DNA of 64,000 nucleotides from Mesotaenium endlicherianum (Eukaryota; Streptophyta; Zygnematophyceae; Zygnematales; Mesotaeniaceae), in contig WELA01001485.1 in NCBI GenBank assembly GCA_009602735.1, forward strand, positions 124,001-188,000. The letters are read 5' to 3'. The notes beneath the pieces are model-generated. The model saw only the letters and a program-made list of their open reading frames with translations, was not told the origin of the DNA and ran no database searches. The stretch's first letter is position 1; each line of letters begins with the position of its first letter. Positions 37,701 to 45,609 of this stretch are shown in pieces. The position numbers and the translations under genes were made by a program.

Positions 37701-38534
37701 TTCTATTTTTTTTGGCTGCACAGTCGCCGGCTGGTTCAATGATACTTTTTTGATGGAAGCATTCAGTACACGCAGGAAAGGCTTCCCATCTGTATAAGTG
37801 AATTCAAATTTTCCATCCAGGTCATCTTCCAGCGAATAGCCGTAGAGCGCCAGCAGCTTGTTTTTCTCTTTATCCCAGTTACGGATGCTGTCGAAATAAT
37901 TGGGGCCATAATTGTGCAGGAGCTGCAACAGCACGATGCATTTGTGCACGCAGAGCGGATGTGCCTGGTCGGTGTGACAGGTACAACTCGTATCAAAATT
38001 CCGTTCTTCGTTTTTCTGGATAACCACCCTGAAATTTTCGCCCTCGTATTCCAGCTCGGCCACCACCCTTTCATCTTTTGCTTCGAGGAGATTGGACCTG
38101 CTGCTGCGCAACAGGTTCTCAGCGGCGTCGAAGCTGGCGGGAGATGTGAGCATACGAATCAGCTTCAGATCAAGCTGTTTCATTTTCACTACCGTATGCT
38201 TCTGGTCATAAGAAGATTCCCTGTCGCCCAATAAGTTTTTATCCAACAAGTCCTGCAGGTAAAAAAGAGCGGCTGCTTTGTGACGGCAGATTTCCGAGAG
38301 GTTATACGGACAGGAGCAACGCAGCGAAAGGGTTTTAGCGTCTTTGAACTGGTTGATATGTACTTTATAAAAAGTAGTGTATCCGTCATCTTTCACCCGG
38401 AAAACCACATTGGCCATCAGGTCGTCGTATTCCACCAATTCCACATTGCCGAGCGCATGGATCTTTTTGCCCCTCCGGATCACTTCTTCGGTGCCACTGT
38501 TATAGATATGTTTGACCAGGTACGGTAAAGCCAT
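34773..38534 (-). CDS. SNF2-family helicase with two SWIM zinc-finger motifs
   Basis: The 1253-residue protein has a C-x-C-x7-C-x-H motif (C73, C75, C83, H85) and a second C-x-C-x8-C-x-H (C184, C186, C195, H197). A long middle region is related to bacterial SNF2-associated domains. The ATPase core has ADDMGLGKTIQALSFL, a DESQ box in VILDESQAIKN, LSGTPLQNN, and helicase C motifs ISLKAGGVGLNLTAADYV and QAIDRTHRIGQ. Such proteins translocate on duplex DNA and are thought to remodel nucleoprotein; the specific role in bacteria is unclear. It is transcribed alone. Confidence 0.92.
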   Translation of the reverse strand: MALPYLVKHIYNSGTEEVIRRGKKIHALGNVELVEYDDLMANVVFRVKDDGYTTFYKVHINQFKDAKTLSLRCSCPYNLSEICRHKAAALFYLQDLLDKNLLGDRESSYDQKHTVVKMKQLDLKLIRMLTSPASFDAAENLLRSSRSNLLEAKDERVVAELEYEGENFRVVIQKNEERNFDTSCTCHTDQAHPLCVHKCIVLLQLLHNYGPNYFDSIRNWDKEKNKLLALYGYSLEDDLDGKFEFTYTDGKPFLRVLNASIKKVSLNQPATVQPKKIEETVPDIAEDEEETEKQLLKLGIVINSNEHQYPYLQLDAVQGEADEAGTGYTGKAVKLDLGKYINTEVFNEEDKILLQQLRKLLPGEINRYLNRNSPFSGIWENIIQQHDDELPEETRHLINEYLHPKIKKLFTDLTGNAFVFYLSSGKTFTTANMQQAELTLPFISPEFEVNYSNHQYVIDCRIKLPLANLNIAENECGSALLFQYHNQFFTWNRTEDIIVLEKFLPSGKMTIAAEDWAVQLQQFVLPLSKEYNVHFSNVQKEEVKDIKPDVKVVLKEKGDYLLFQPVFTYKGYDVRSTDKEKIILPVADKLLVIQRNLDAEREFVQKVESLHSHFVKPVEGDVLALKGSEVLKNNWFFLFVDAANEMNIPVYGFEALKKFRFNTAKPSTKIFISSNTDWFDAKVQIQFGEQKVTVDDVKKALANKQQFVQLDDGTLGILPEEWIKKYSLLFRVGEGKTGTMKLSKYHFSVIEELYLERDEEELSFQLEEKYERIKDNHSIKEIPAPAHLKSILRPYQESGFQWLNYLREVQWGGILADDMGLGKTIQALSFLHHLKEENEHIKALVVCPTTLMYNWQNEITKFTPSLSYNIHHGGGRSKEKLMMNGVDVLITTYGTLRSDIKQFVEVPFDYVILDESQAIKNPGSKVTKAAGLLKARNRLCLSGTPLQNNTFDIYAQMNFLNPGMLGSVEFFKQEFSIPIDKFGEKEQKEHLRKLLYPFILRRTKEQVAKDLPEKQEMVLFCEMGEEQRRIYDAYRNDYRDKILGVVENQGIQKSQLTILQGLMRLRQICDSPAIMKEEERYPNVSVKLEEIGREITENISNHKALVFSQFLGMLALIKQKLEELGVDYEYFDGSSTVAEREKAIQRFQNDENCRVFLISLKAGGVGLNLTAADYVYIVDPWWNPAVEQQAIDRTHRIGQTKNIFAYRMICTDTVEDKILKLQERKRSLARELITDDEGFVKSLTKEDVEYLFS

Positions 38535-38566
38535 GTTTTGCCAGGAATTAGGGTTTGGGCAATTTG

Positions 38567-38574
38567 CAAAAGTA
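38567..38574 (-). promoter_or_regulatory. SNF2 helicase -7 promoter element
   Basis: The minus strand reads TACTTTTG, an exact TAnnTTTG match, 32 nt upstream of the helicase ATG. Confidence 0.45.
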
Positions 38575-38630
38575 AAGGAAAGCGCGGCAGTTACCGAAAA
38601 CTAAAGGGAAGAATGTGGATGAAATGTTTG

Positions 38631-39374
38631 TTAAGATCCCCCGGCCGGGTCTGTAAGGCTTATGAGGTCCCCATTACGGTAAACGGGCAAAACATTGGCC
38701 TGATCGGCCGTTACGCAGTATTCCAGGTCGGCTTCCAGTCCGTAAGCAGCCAGCCTATGCCAGTGGGTAGTTTTACGTATGAACTGTTTGATATCGTTTT
38801 TGTGCAGGCGGTACATATCTTCCGCCATCAGGCTGCTGTCGCAATGGATGGCAAAATGGTCTCTGATCCTTTCAATGACTGCGCCTGCAAAAAGGGCGTC
38901 TTCCAGGTTGAAGCGGTCTTTCCAGGCAGAGCAGCCCAATACCACATTCTTATTTTGCGCCACCAGGTGGTCGCACACGGCAGAGAGGTTGGGAAAAGAT
39001 CCTGTGATAACCTCAGATGCACCATTATTCAGCGCCATGTGTAAAAGCCTGGTACCATTGGTGGTAGTAAGTACCAGTGTTTTTCCTGCGATGAAAGAAC
39101 GCGGGTATTCGGCCGGAGAATTACCATGTGCCAAACCTTCAATCACTTTACCATCACGCTCTCCGGCTGTAATGCCGCCCGTGGTCTTGCCTATCTGGAT
39201 GCATTTATCCACGCTGTCAACGGGAATCACACGCGTAGCGCCATTATACAAGGCGGTAGCAATGGTGGATGTGGCGCGGAAAACATCAATGACTACCACA
39301 ATACTGTTTGAAATATCATAGATATCCAGCAAACGGGGAGATACAACGGTAAATAAACTGGGTTTTGGATTCAT
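38631..39374 (-). CDS. comB: 2-phosphosulfolactate phosphatase
   Basis: The protein shows the ComB pattern: VVVIDVFRATSTIATALYNGATRVIPV, GERDGKVIEGLAHGNSPAEY and LTTTNGTRLLHMA. The enzyme dephosphorylates 2-phosphosulfolactate in sulfolactate or coenzyme M-type pathways; in Bacteroidota it is probably part of sulfonate or sulfonolipid metabolism, which is an inference. The start at 39374 (MNPKPSLF, 247 residues) is preferred because the earlier ATG at 39383 falls inside the -7 promoter element. Confidence 0.88.
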   Translation of the reverse strand: MNPKPSLFTVVSPRLLDIYDISNSIVVVIDVFRATSTIATALYNGATRVIPVDSVDKCIQIGKTTGGITAGERDGKVIEGLAHGNSPAEYPRSFIAGKTLVLTTTNGTRLLHMALNNGASEVITGSFPNLSAVCDHLVAQNKNVVLGCSAWKDRFNLEDALFAGAVIERIRDHFAIHCDSSLMAEDMYRLHKNDIKQFIRKTTHWHRLAAYGLEADLEYCVTADQANVLPVYRNGDLISLTDPAGGS

Positions 39375-39380
39375 AGGTTG

Positions 39381-39388
39381 CAAAGATA
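39381..39388 (-). promoter_or_regulatory. comB -7 promoter element close to the start codon
   Basis: The minus strand reads TATCTTTG, an exact TAnnTTTG match, with 6 nt to the ATG at 39374. The predicted message has almost no 5' leader. Confidence 0.5.
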
Positions 39389-39649
39389 AAGTTCAGGAAG
39401 AACAAAGAGCCAGCCTGGAAAGGCCGGCCTTGCACAAAAAGAACCGAGTCACAAAAGATGCTGTTTGCTGGATCATGCGGGGGGAACATAGAAACAACAT
39501 CCATCCGGACAACAAAAACAGCCTGGCACCTTTGTCATTTGACACTCACACGCTAACCGGCTTCAATCGATGCAGGCAGACTGCGTTCTTTTGTGCAACC
39601 AAACACAAAGAACAGCTGCAGGGAACCTGAGCCGCAGTATTGAGCAATG

Positions 39650-40003
39650 CTATTGCTGCAGTTCAGGAAGTTTTTTCCCCAGTATCAGTAACTCATTGAT
39701 CTGTATTTCGGTTATATATTGTTTATCGCCTTTTTTATCTGTATACTGGCGATTGACCATCTTGCCTTCAAGCGCAATTTCACTTCCTTTGAACAGGTAT
39801 TTTTCAGCAATATCGGCCAGCTTGTTCCAGGCTATGGCCCGGTGCCATTGGGTATCGGACACTTTTTCCCCGTTTACATCACGGTAATGTTCATTGGTGG
39901 CCACACGCAGGTGTGCCGCTTTCTTTCCAGAATCGAATTGTTTAATTTCAGGGTCCTGGCCAAGATGGCCGATCAATTGTACCCTGTTCCTGATCGTGTA
40001 CAT
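39650..40003 (-). CDS. ssb: Single-stranded DNA-binding protein (short paralogue)
   Basis: The OB-fold sequence RNRVQLIGHLGQDPEIKQFDSGKKAAHLRVATNE, TQWHRAIAWNKLADIAEKYLFKGSEIALEGKMVNRQY and TEIQINELLILG is classic SSB. The protein ends at about 117 residues (KLPELQQ) and lacks the disordered tail and acidic tip through which the main SSB recruits replication proteins. It is likely a secondary SSB. The start at 40003 (MYTIRNRVQ) is conserved; upstream ATG is not. The 39384-39649 stretch upstream of comB and downstream of this gene holds no gene I can support, only an AAGGCCGGCCTT palindrome at 39420. Confidence 0.92.
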   Translation of the reverse strand: MYTIRNRVQLIGHLGQDPEIKQFDSGKKAAHLRVATNEHYRDVNGEKVSDTQWHRAIAWNKLADIAEKYLFKGSEIALEGKMVNRQYTDKKGDKQYITEIQINELLILGKKLPELQQ

Positions 40004-40121
40004 AAGCAACAGTTTTACTTTGATGATGAATCGATGAACGGTCATTCACCGTACCGAATCCGAATGCATCACAAAGTTTAACTGTTCCGGTCTTTTTAAA
40101 AACCGTACTAATACGCAATTA

Positions 40122-41204
40122 TTAGAAAGGAATTTTAACCACCCTTGCTTTTACAGGTGTATTACGTATGTCGATGAAGATTTCGCTGTCAAGCCCGGCA
40201 TGGTCAACAGTTACATAACCCAATCCTACCGCTTTGTTCAGTGAAGGCGCCTGCGTACCGCTGGTCACTTTTCCGATCGCATTGCCTGATGCATCCTTGA
40301 TCAGGTAATCGTGGCGCGGGATGCCTCTTTCGATCATTTCAAAACCTACCAGCTTCCGTTTAACACCTTCCGCTTTTTGTTTTTCCAGTATTTTTTTTGC
40401 TGTGAAATCCTTGCTGAACTTGGTAATCCATGCGAGCCCGCCTTCCAGTGGAGAAGTGGTATCATCGATATCGTTTCCATAAAGGCAATAACCCATTTCC
40501 AACCGAAGGGTGTCCCTTGCTCCCAATCCAATCGGCTTCAACCCTTGTGGCGTACCAATCTCAAAAATGGCTTCCCAGATTTTATCTGCTGCGCCGTTGC
40601 TGTCTTCAAAATAAATTTCTACACCGCCCGCTCCCGTATAACCAGTGGCACTTACCAGCACATTATCTACACCCGCAAATTTTCCTTTGGCAAACGTGTA
40701 ATATTTCAGGTTCATGATGTCCATATCGGTAAGCGGTTGCAACATCTTTGTGGCGTTCGGGCCCTGTATGGCCAGCAGACAAGTCTTATCGCTGATGTTG
40801 TGCATTTCCACATTCCGGGTATTGTGCTTCGATATCCAGTTCCAGTCTTTTTCTATATTGGAGGCATTCACCACCAGCATATATGTTTTGTTCTCTTCGA
40901 TACAATAGACAATGAGGTCATCTACAATACCTCCCTGTTCATTGGGCAGGCAGCTATACTGGGCTTTTCCGTTGGTGAGTTTGGAAGCATCGTTCGAAGT
41001 AACGCGCTGGATGAGATCGAGTGCATCCGGGCCTTTCAGTATGAACTCTCCCATGTGACTTACATCAAAAACACCAGCATTTTTGCGAACAGCTGCATGT
41101 TCATCATTGATACCGCTGTAACTGATGGGCATATTGTATCCTGCAAAAGGGGCCATTTTTGCGCCCAACGCCATGTGTTTCTGAGTAAACGGAGTATTTT
41201 TCAT
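40122..41204 (-). CDS. gcvT: Glycine cleavage system T protein (aminomethyltransferase)
   Basis: The 360-residue protein has [57 protein letters not shown] and [19 protein letters not shown], all typical GcvT motifs. It transfers the methylene group from aminomethyl-lipoyl-H protein to tetrahydrofolate. gcvH lies about 14 kb away in the window; the P protein genes are not present. Confidence 0.95.
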   Translation of the reverse strand: MKNTPFTQKHMALGAKMAPFAGYNMPISYSGINDEHAAVRKNAGVFDVSHMGEFILKGPDALDLIQRVTSNDASKLTNGKAQYSCLPNEQGGIVDDLIVYCIEENKTYMLVVNASNIEKDWNWISKHNTRNVEMHNISDKTCLLAIQGPNATKMLQPLTDMDIMNLKYYTFAKGKFAGVDNVLVSATGYTGAGGVEIYFEDSNGAADKIWEAIFEIGTPQGLKPIGLGARDTLRLEMGYCLYGNDIDDTTSPLEGGLAWITKFSKDFTAKKILEKQKAEGVKRKLVGFEMIERGIPRHDYLIKDASGNAIGKVTSGTQAPSLNKAVGLGYVTVDHAGLDSEIFIDIRNTPVKARVVKIPF

Positions 41205-41223
41205 GCTTTTTTACTTTGCCGAG

Positions 41224-41231
41224 CAAAAATA
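41224..41231 (-). promoter_or_regulatory. gcvT -7 promoter element
   Basis: The minus strand reads TATTTTTG, an exact TAnnTTTG match, 19 nt upstream of the gcvT ATG. The leader is too short to hold a glycine riboswitch. Confidence 0.5.
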
Positions 41232-41285
41232 GGTGAAGCAAGGGGGGCGTAAAAATAAAAAAACAATGTGTTACATTGTTTTCAA

Positions 41286-41624
41286 TCAGTCTGCCGATAG
41301 TGTTGCTTTGATGCCTTCCCCCAATCGCTTTATTCTCAGGTAGGCGTCCTCGTCATTCTCCTTTTTATCGAACCTGATTTGCAGTTTACCCGGATTCGTC
41401 CTTATCTGAAAAATTGCCCGGTCCTGGGGAGCTATGTTCGCATCTATATAATGCTGGATCCGTTTTGTTTTCTGTTTATTGTAATGCGCCGATAATTCGT
41501 ACCTGTCGTCTGAGTCTTGTATCGTAATACTTGTATTCGAATTGTCGAATGAAAATAAACAACCGGAAAGGGTAAAGACCGTAAGCATCAATCCCACGAA
41601 AATGACTGTAGTTATTTTTTTCAT
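41286..41624 (-). CDS. Small putative lipoprotein, unknown function
   Basis: This 112-residue product has a lipoprotein-like signal with the lipobox LSGC at residues 19-22, followed by about 90 hydrophilic residues rich in Asp and Lys. I recognise no domain. It lies between the pspC operon terminator and gcvT on the same strand, so it needs its own promoter. Confidence 0.7.
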   Translation of the reverse strand: MKKITTVIFVGLMLTVFTLSGCLFSFDNSNTSITIQDSDDRYELSAHYNKQKTKRIQHYIDANIAPQDRAIFQIRTNPGKLQIRFDKKENDEDAYLRIKRLGEGIKATLSAD

Positions 41625-41650
41625 ATTGATTGTTTTATTTCGCGATTCTT

Positions 41651-41693
41651 AAAAAAGGGAAGAACCCCGTTCTGAGAACAAAGCAGGGTTCTT
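41651..41693 (-). terminator. Rho-independent terminator of the padR-pspC operon
   Basis: On the minus strand AAGAACCC and GGGTTCTT form a perfect 8-bp outer stem; GTTCT/AGAAC can form an inner stem. The hairpin is followed by CCC and six T. It lies 23 bp beyond the pspC stop. Confidence 0.75.
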
Positions 41694-41716
41694 TTCTTTC
41701 CCAACTTCAACCGATT

Positions 41717-43939
41717 TTATAGTACCATTTGCATCATCACCAATCTTGCATTATCGAATGTGATGTCCATCTTTTCTTCTTTTTTCTCGGCATGCACCGC
41801 AGGCATCACAGCATTGGGCTGGGGTGCTTCTTCGTAAGTGGTGGCTTTCTGATAATGATAGCGGGTAGTATCTACGGGTTTGTCCAGTTCTTTTTTCAGC
41901 TCTTCCGCCTCTTTTTGTTTTTTATCATATTCTTTCTTCAGTTCTTCTTTGCTCTTCTTGTATTGCTCTACTGCATTGTTCTCATCATCATCATTATTAT
42001 TGTTGTCGCGCGCATCTTCTTCCTTGTGTACCCTTTCCAGTCCGCCTGCCCTCATAATGTATTCCACATTGCTGTCCCAGTTCTGGTAATCGTTCCAATC
42101 GTCGCCCCAGTCGCCGTCATTGACATGGAACCAGCTTAGCCTGTTCGCCACTCTCCTGTCGATCATGATCCGCTTGCCTACCGGCACCTGTACGGTTACT
42201 TCTACACGCTGGTTGCGGAATTTGGTTCCTGAATGCAGGGAGAATCCCCGATCGAGCCAGATGGTACTGTCTTCCTGGTTGATCCCATAGTTGATGCCTC
42301 TTACATTTTCCATGGCGCTGCCGGCATCTTTTCCGCTGCTGTACTTGGTAGCGGAGATATGGTAAACAGAATCCTTACTTTTTAAGATGCGAAGCCTTAC
42401 ATTATTAAGGAAAAGGCTGTCATCGCTCACACTCATCACACCATCTATTTTACCCAGCCATCCGCCAATCACTTTCACTTTGCTGTCGGGCACATTGATG
42501 ATCAGTTTTCCCGTACCCGGCTGAACAATGGAGTATTCTTGCTTATCCCTGGCGCTTGCATCGAAATTGCGTGCAATAGAAACGGCCAGCATGATGCCGC
42601 AGAATAATCCAATGAACCACAGTCCGGCGAAAGTGAAACCAAGAAACTTGTTGCCCGATTTAACACCCATGATCCTACGCACGATCCATATAATGAAAGC
42701 AACTACCGGCACGCCCAGGAACAGCAACAGTGTTGCCCATGCAAGGAAGTTTTGTGTTACGCCTTCCAGGAAGAAATCTTTCAGGGGGAATACACCTATC
42801 CCTGCCACCAGAAACGCCAGGAGCGTAACCAGTAAGGCAAAAGCCAGTATACCTGCCAGGAAAAGAAAGAATGCTTTGAAGATAATGGCTATGGCATTGC
42901 CCAGCCGGCTACCGCCTCTTCTGCCGATCTTTGCTGCTTCACTGCTGAACTGTTGCCCCTTCTGGCTGATGGTTTGTCCGAATTCTTGTCCGAATTGTTG
43001 CGCACGCTCTTTCACTTCACCACCCCATTTCTCAGCGCGGCTTTTAAACCCCTCCAAGTCTTCCTGTATCGTATTCTTAATGGTATTGAGGTCTACTTTT
43101 TCGCCACGCATCTCCAGTTTATCCGATGCACTTTTGGCTTCCGGTATCACTGCCCAGAGTATGGCATAGGTGATGAAAAGTGTACCGCCAAAAGATCCGA
43201 AGACGATGCCCGGGAACGGATTATAGTCGAACCAGAAAGCATGCCTGAATATGGAAGTAAATATGCCTACTACCAGCGGCAGTACAAAGATCAGTCGGGG
43301 TACCCATACGGCTATGTCGAAATAAGCAGCCAACCCACTCGCCACGCCTGCAATCACTTTTTCATCTGGATTGCGATAGAGACGCTTGGTGCTTGTAGCA
43401 TTTTCAAGCCTTTTGGAAGGCAGTATGATCCATAAAAGTATGTATAACAAAATACCGGTTCCGGCGCCGAAAGTGATGAGGGCAAATACCAGGCGCACGA
43501 TCGTAGGATCAACGCGCAGGTAGTTGGCCAGGCCGCTACAAACACCGCCCAGCATTTTATCGCTTTCATCGCGGTAAAGACGGCCTCTCGGCGCTTCACC
43601 GGCTCCTTCATAAAATGTTCTGCTTTGCTGCTGCTGTTTGGTCTCTTCGCCTAATTGAGTCTGTACCTTGCTTTCGTCTCCTTCAAAGTCTTCCGGGCGG
43701 CCCATGCTCTTAATGATGCCATCTACATCTTCATCTGTGATGCAGGTGCTTCCTTTTTTAAGGCTGTCGCCAAACAGTTCTGCAATACGCCCTTCGATAT
43801 CATTGATGATCTCGTCGCGCCCCTCCTCGTTGGCAAAGAACTTGCGCAAGCTTTCAACATACTGTTTGAGCATGTCGTAGGCCGATTCCTCGATGGGAAT
43901 CACCCTGCCCTGGAAGTTTATATTGATTACCTTTTTCAT
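41717..43939 (-). CDS. Large membrane protein with two PspC domains
   Basis: Two PspC domains follow one another, one with RLYRDESDKMLGGVCSGLANYLRVD and one with RLYRNPDEKVIAGVASGLAAYFDI, each followed by hydrophobic helices. Further membrane segments (AFFLFLAGILAFALLVTLLAFLVAG split across helices) lead to a soluble C-terminal beta-rich region and a Lys/Glu coiled coil (KKSKEELKKEYDKKQ). PspC proteins take part in envelope stress responses. At 740 residues it is far larger than E. coli PspC, as is usual in Bacteroidota. It is co-transcribed with the PadR regulator, 21 bp upstream. Confidence 0.88.
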   Translation of the reverse strand: MKKVININFQGRVIPIEESAYDMLKQYVESLRKFFANEEGRDEIINDIEGRIAELFGDSLKKGSTCITDEDVDGIIKSMGRPEDFEGDESKVQTQLGEETKQQQQSRTFYEGAGEAPRGRLYRDESDKMLGGVCSGLANYLRVDPTIVRLVFALITFGAGTGILLYILLWIILPSKRLENATSTKRLYRNPDEKVIAGVASGLAAYFDIAVWVPRLIFVLPLVVGIFTSIFRHAFWFDYNPFPGIVFGSFGGTLFITYAILWAVIPEAKSASDKLEMRGEKVDLNTIKNTIQEDLEGFKSRAEKWGGEVKERAQQFGQEFGQTISQKGQQFSSEAAKIGRRGGSRLGNAIAIIFKAFFLFLAGILAFALLVTLLAFLVAGIGVFPLKDFFLEGVTQNFLAWATLLLFLGVPVVAFIIWIVRRIMGVKSGNKFLGFTFAGLWFIGLFCGIMLAVSIARNFDASARDKQEYSIVQPGTGKLIINVPDSKVKVIGGWLGKIDGVMSVSDDSLFLNNVRLRILKSKDSVYHISATKYSSGKDAGSAMENVRGINYGINQEDSTIWLDRGFSLHSGTKFRNQRVEVTVQVPVGKRIMIDRRVANRLSWFHVNDGDWGDDWNDYQNWDSNVEYIMRAGGLERVHKEEDARDNNNNDDDENNAVEQYKKSKEELKKEYDKKQKEAEELKKELDKPVDTTRYHYQKATTYEEAPQPNAVMPAVHAEKKEEKMDITFDNARLVMMQMVL

Positions 43940-43960
43940 TTTCTGTTCTGGTTTTGTTGG

Positions 43961-44326
43961 TTAAGGTTGGGATGGGTTGGGTTCGGATGTTGGATCTATG
44001 GCGGATTGCGTCAAAGTATGTACGGCGTCGGCCAGCTCCTGCCAGGTTCTTTCCAGTTCGCCATAGAACTCAAGACCTTTGTCTGTCATCACGAAATATT
44101 TCCGGGGTGGGCCGCTGTTGCTTTCTACCCAGCGGTAGGTTAACAAGCCTGCATTTTTCAATCGTGTGAGCAACGGGTACAAAGTGCCTTCCAGTATGTG
44201 CAGGTTGGCAGTCTTCATGCGATCCACAATATCGCTGGGGTATACTTCGCCCTGGCGTATGATGGACAAAATGCAAAACTCCAATACCCCCTTTCGCATC
44301 TGACTCTGTGTGTTCTGAATATCCAT
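43961..44326 (-). CDS. PadR-family transcriptional regulator
   Basis: The 121-residue winged-helix protein has KGVLEFCILSIIRQGEVYPSDIVDRM, the recognition region LEGTLYPLLTRLKNAGLLTYRW and the wing ESNSGPPRKYFVMTDKGLEFY. This is the short PadR-s2 class, which regulates the neighbouring membrane gene in many Gram-positives and Bacteroidota. It lies between a small ORF and pspC and probably represses the operon through the palindrome at 44671-44695. Confidence 0.93.
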   Translation of the reverse strand: MDIQNTQSQMRKGVLEFCILSIIRQGEVYPSDIVDRMKTANLHILEGTLYPLLTRLKNAGLLTYRWVESNSGPPRKYFVMTDKGLEFYGELERTWQELADAVHTLTQSAIDPTSEPNPSQP

Positions 44327-44411
44327 ATCCGGAGTTTTTGGATCTTCCGTCCCGCACCTGGTTTTGCGCGGGATGGGAGATCGTTGTTATGAAATGAGAT
44401 TGGTTTGCTGC

Positions 44412-44603
44412 TTATGCCATCAGGAATCTCCTTCCGGTCCTTGTTCTTCTGCTGCGCTGGAGGTTCCAATAATCGGCCGCTGTGAAAATGGCTTTGTGTT
44501 CTGCTACCCGGGCTACTGTTTCTTTTACAGATGCTTCTTTCACCAAGTTAGTGATATCGCTTTTCTCCAGGGCTGTCAGCAATTGAATGTTTTGTGTTTT
44601 CAT
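44412..44603 (-). CDS. Small conserved-looking protein at head of PadR operon
   Basis: The 63-residue frame starts MKTQNIQLLTALEKSDI and ends with a basic segment FTAADYWNLQRSRRTRTGRRF. It is preceded by a good promoter and followed 85 bp later by padR. No domain is recognisable. The acidic N-terminus and very basic C-terminus suggest a nucleic-acid- or membrane-surface-binding peptide, but that is a guess. A 6-bp hairpin TCCCGC/GCGGGA lies in the gap before padR. Confidence 0.6.
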   Translation of the reverse strand: MKTQNIQLLTALEKSDITNLVKEASVKETVARVAEHKAIFTAADYWNLQRSRRTRTGRRFLMA

Positions 44604-44652
44604 GATTCTTTTATTTGATAGTGTTTTTAAATGCTTGTTCTCATTGACAACA

Positions 44653-44695
44653 CAAAGATGGGATATTATTTGGTACTATGCAACACATAGTACCA
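44653..44695 (-). promoter_or_regulatory. Promoter and palindromic operator of the PadR operon
   Basis: On the minus strand TTG (44683-44681), a 20-bp spacer and CATCTTTG (44660-44653, one mismatch from TAnnTTTG) make a well-spaced promoter. A perfect inverted repeat, TGGTACTATG, 5 bp, CATAGTACCA (44671-44695), covers the -33 element. A repressor bound here would block transcription, and the PadR protein encoded two genes downstream is the natural candidate. Confidence 0.7.
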
Positions 44696-44843
44696 GTTTT
44701 TTTTCAGTAATAGGCAGAAGATTGTAACTGGTTAAGCTTATTTATTTGATAATCAATACATTATGGCTAGATCGAACATTTCACTCTTACATAAACGGCT
44801 TCTCAGGCTGATGAAAGGCTTAATGTTGTATCATTGTGCTTCC

Positions 44844-45236
44844 ATGAAAAAGAAGCTCCTTTTCGTTTGTATTGAAAACAGTAACCGCAGCCAGATGAGC
44901 CAGGCTTTTGCTACTATATATGGTGGCGATGCTGTTGAAGCCTTCAGTGCGGGCAGTAAGCCTAGCGGCATAGTGAATCCCAAAGCCATTGCAGCCATGA
45001 AAGAACTGGGTTATGATCTCAGCAAGCATGACAGCAAATCATTGCAGGAAGTGGAACAATATGCTCCTTTCGATGCGGTGGTAACCATGGGTTGCGGCGA
45101 TGCCTGTCCCTGGATGCCCGCCAAACAGTTCATCGACTGGCAGATACCAGACCCCAAACACCTGGAGCCCGCTGAGTTCAATCAAATACGCGATATGATC
45201 GGCGAGAAAGTAAAGCAGCTCATCGCTTCTTTGTAA
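44844..45236 (+). CDS. ArsC-like low-molecular-weight phosphatase (arsenate reductase family)
   Basis: The P-loop C9-I-E-N-S-N-R15-S, VTMGCGDACPW with Cys84 and Cys88, and DWQIPDPKH match the thioredoxin-coupled arsenate reductase/LMW phosphatase fold. The family motif CTGNSCRS has a second P-loop cysteine that is Asn here. The start at 44844 (MKKKLLFVCIENSN, 130 residues) is family-like; 27 residues upstream in the same frame have no support. No ArsR, ArsB or Acr3 gene is adjacent, so an arsenate role is not assured. It converges on the membrane protein gene, stops 3 bp apart. Confidence 0.85.
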   Translation: MKKKLLFVCIENSNRSQMSQAFATIYGGDAVEAFSAGSKPSGIVNPKAIAAMKELGYDLSKHDSKSLQEVEQYAPFDAVVTMGCGDACPWMPAKQFIDWQIPDPKHLEPAEFNQIRDMIGEKVKQLIASL

Positions 45237-45239
45237 TGT

Positions 45240-45599
45240 TTATTGCGGGTTGCCGCCTTTGCCCAGGATAGCTTCGATAATAGAAGTAAAGAATGATACC
45301 ACCAGGCTGAATAATAACGCCGATACCCATCCGTCTACTGTAAATCCTGGTACCAATGAGGCAGCGAATTTTACAATGAGAATATTGATCACCAACAGGA
45401 ACAATCCAAGCGTCAATAAAGTGATAGGTATGGTGAGCAAGATCAGCACAGGTTTCACAAAGCTGTTCAACAGGCCCAATACGAGCGCCACCAATAAGGC
45501 AGTGGCAGTGCCATTTACATGTATACCTTTCAGTATATAGGCGGCAGCCAGTATGGCTACTGCTGTTGCAACGGTCTTTGTAAAGAAACGTCCTATCAT
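45240..45599 (-). CDS. Four-helix membrane protein of the phage-holin superfamily IV type
   Basis: The 119-residue protein is almost all hydrophobic helices and contains LVALVLGLLNSFVKPVLILLTIPITLLTLGLFLLVINILIV in pieces, typical of the YvlD/DUF360 family. Despite the family name it is a common chromosomal membrane protein, and there are no phage genes here. Function is unknown. It lies 10 bp after the second M16 peptidase gene. Confidence 0.85.
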   Translation of the reverse strand: MIGRFFTKTVATAVAILAAAYILKGIHVNGTATALLVALVLGLLNSFVKPVLILLTIPITLLTLGLFLLVINILIVKFAASLVPGFTVDGWVSALLFSLVVSFFTSIIEAILGKGGNPQ

Positions 45600-45609
45600 G
45601 AAGTATAAT

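Noticed and set aside
39420-39431. AAGGCCGGCCTT palindrome
   Set aside because: It lies between comB and ssb, away from any recognisable promoter, and has no associated features. A 12-bp GC palindrome alone is not enough for a call.
44763-44843. 27-residue N-terminal extension of the ArsC-like protein
   Set aside because: The extra residues are basic and unrelated to the family, whose members begin with a short strand leading to the P-loop, as MKKKLLFVC does.
45240-45599. Holin-like gene as a prophage remnant
   Set aside because: The family name is historical. There are no integrase, lysis, tail or attachment sequences nearby, and the gene fits a chromosomal operon.
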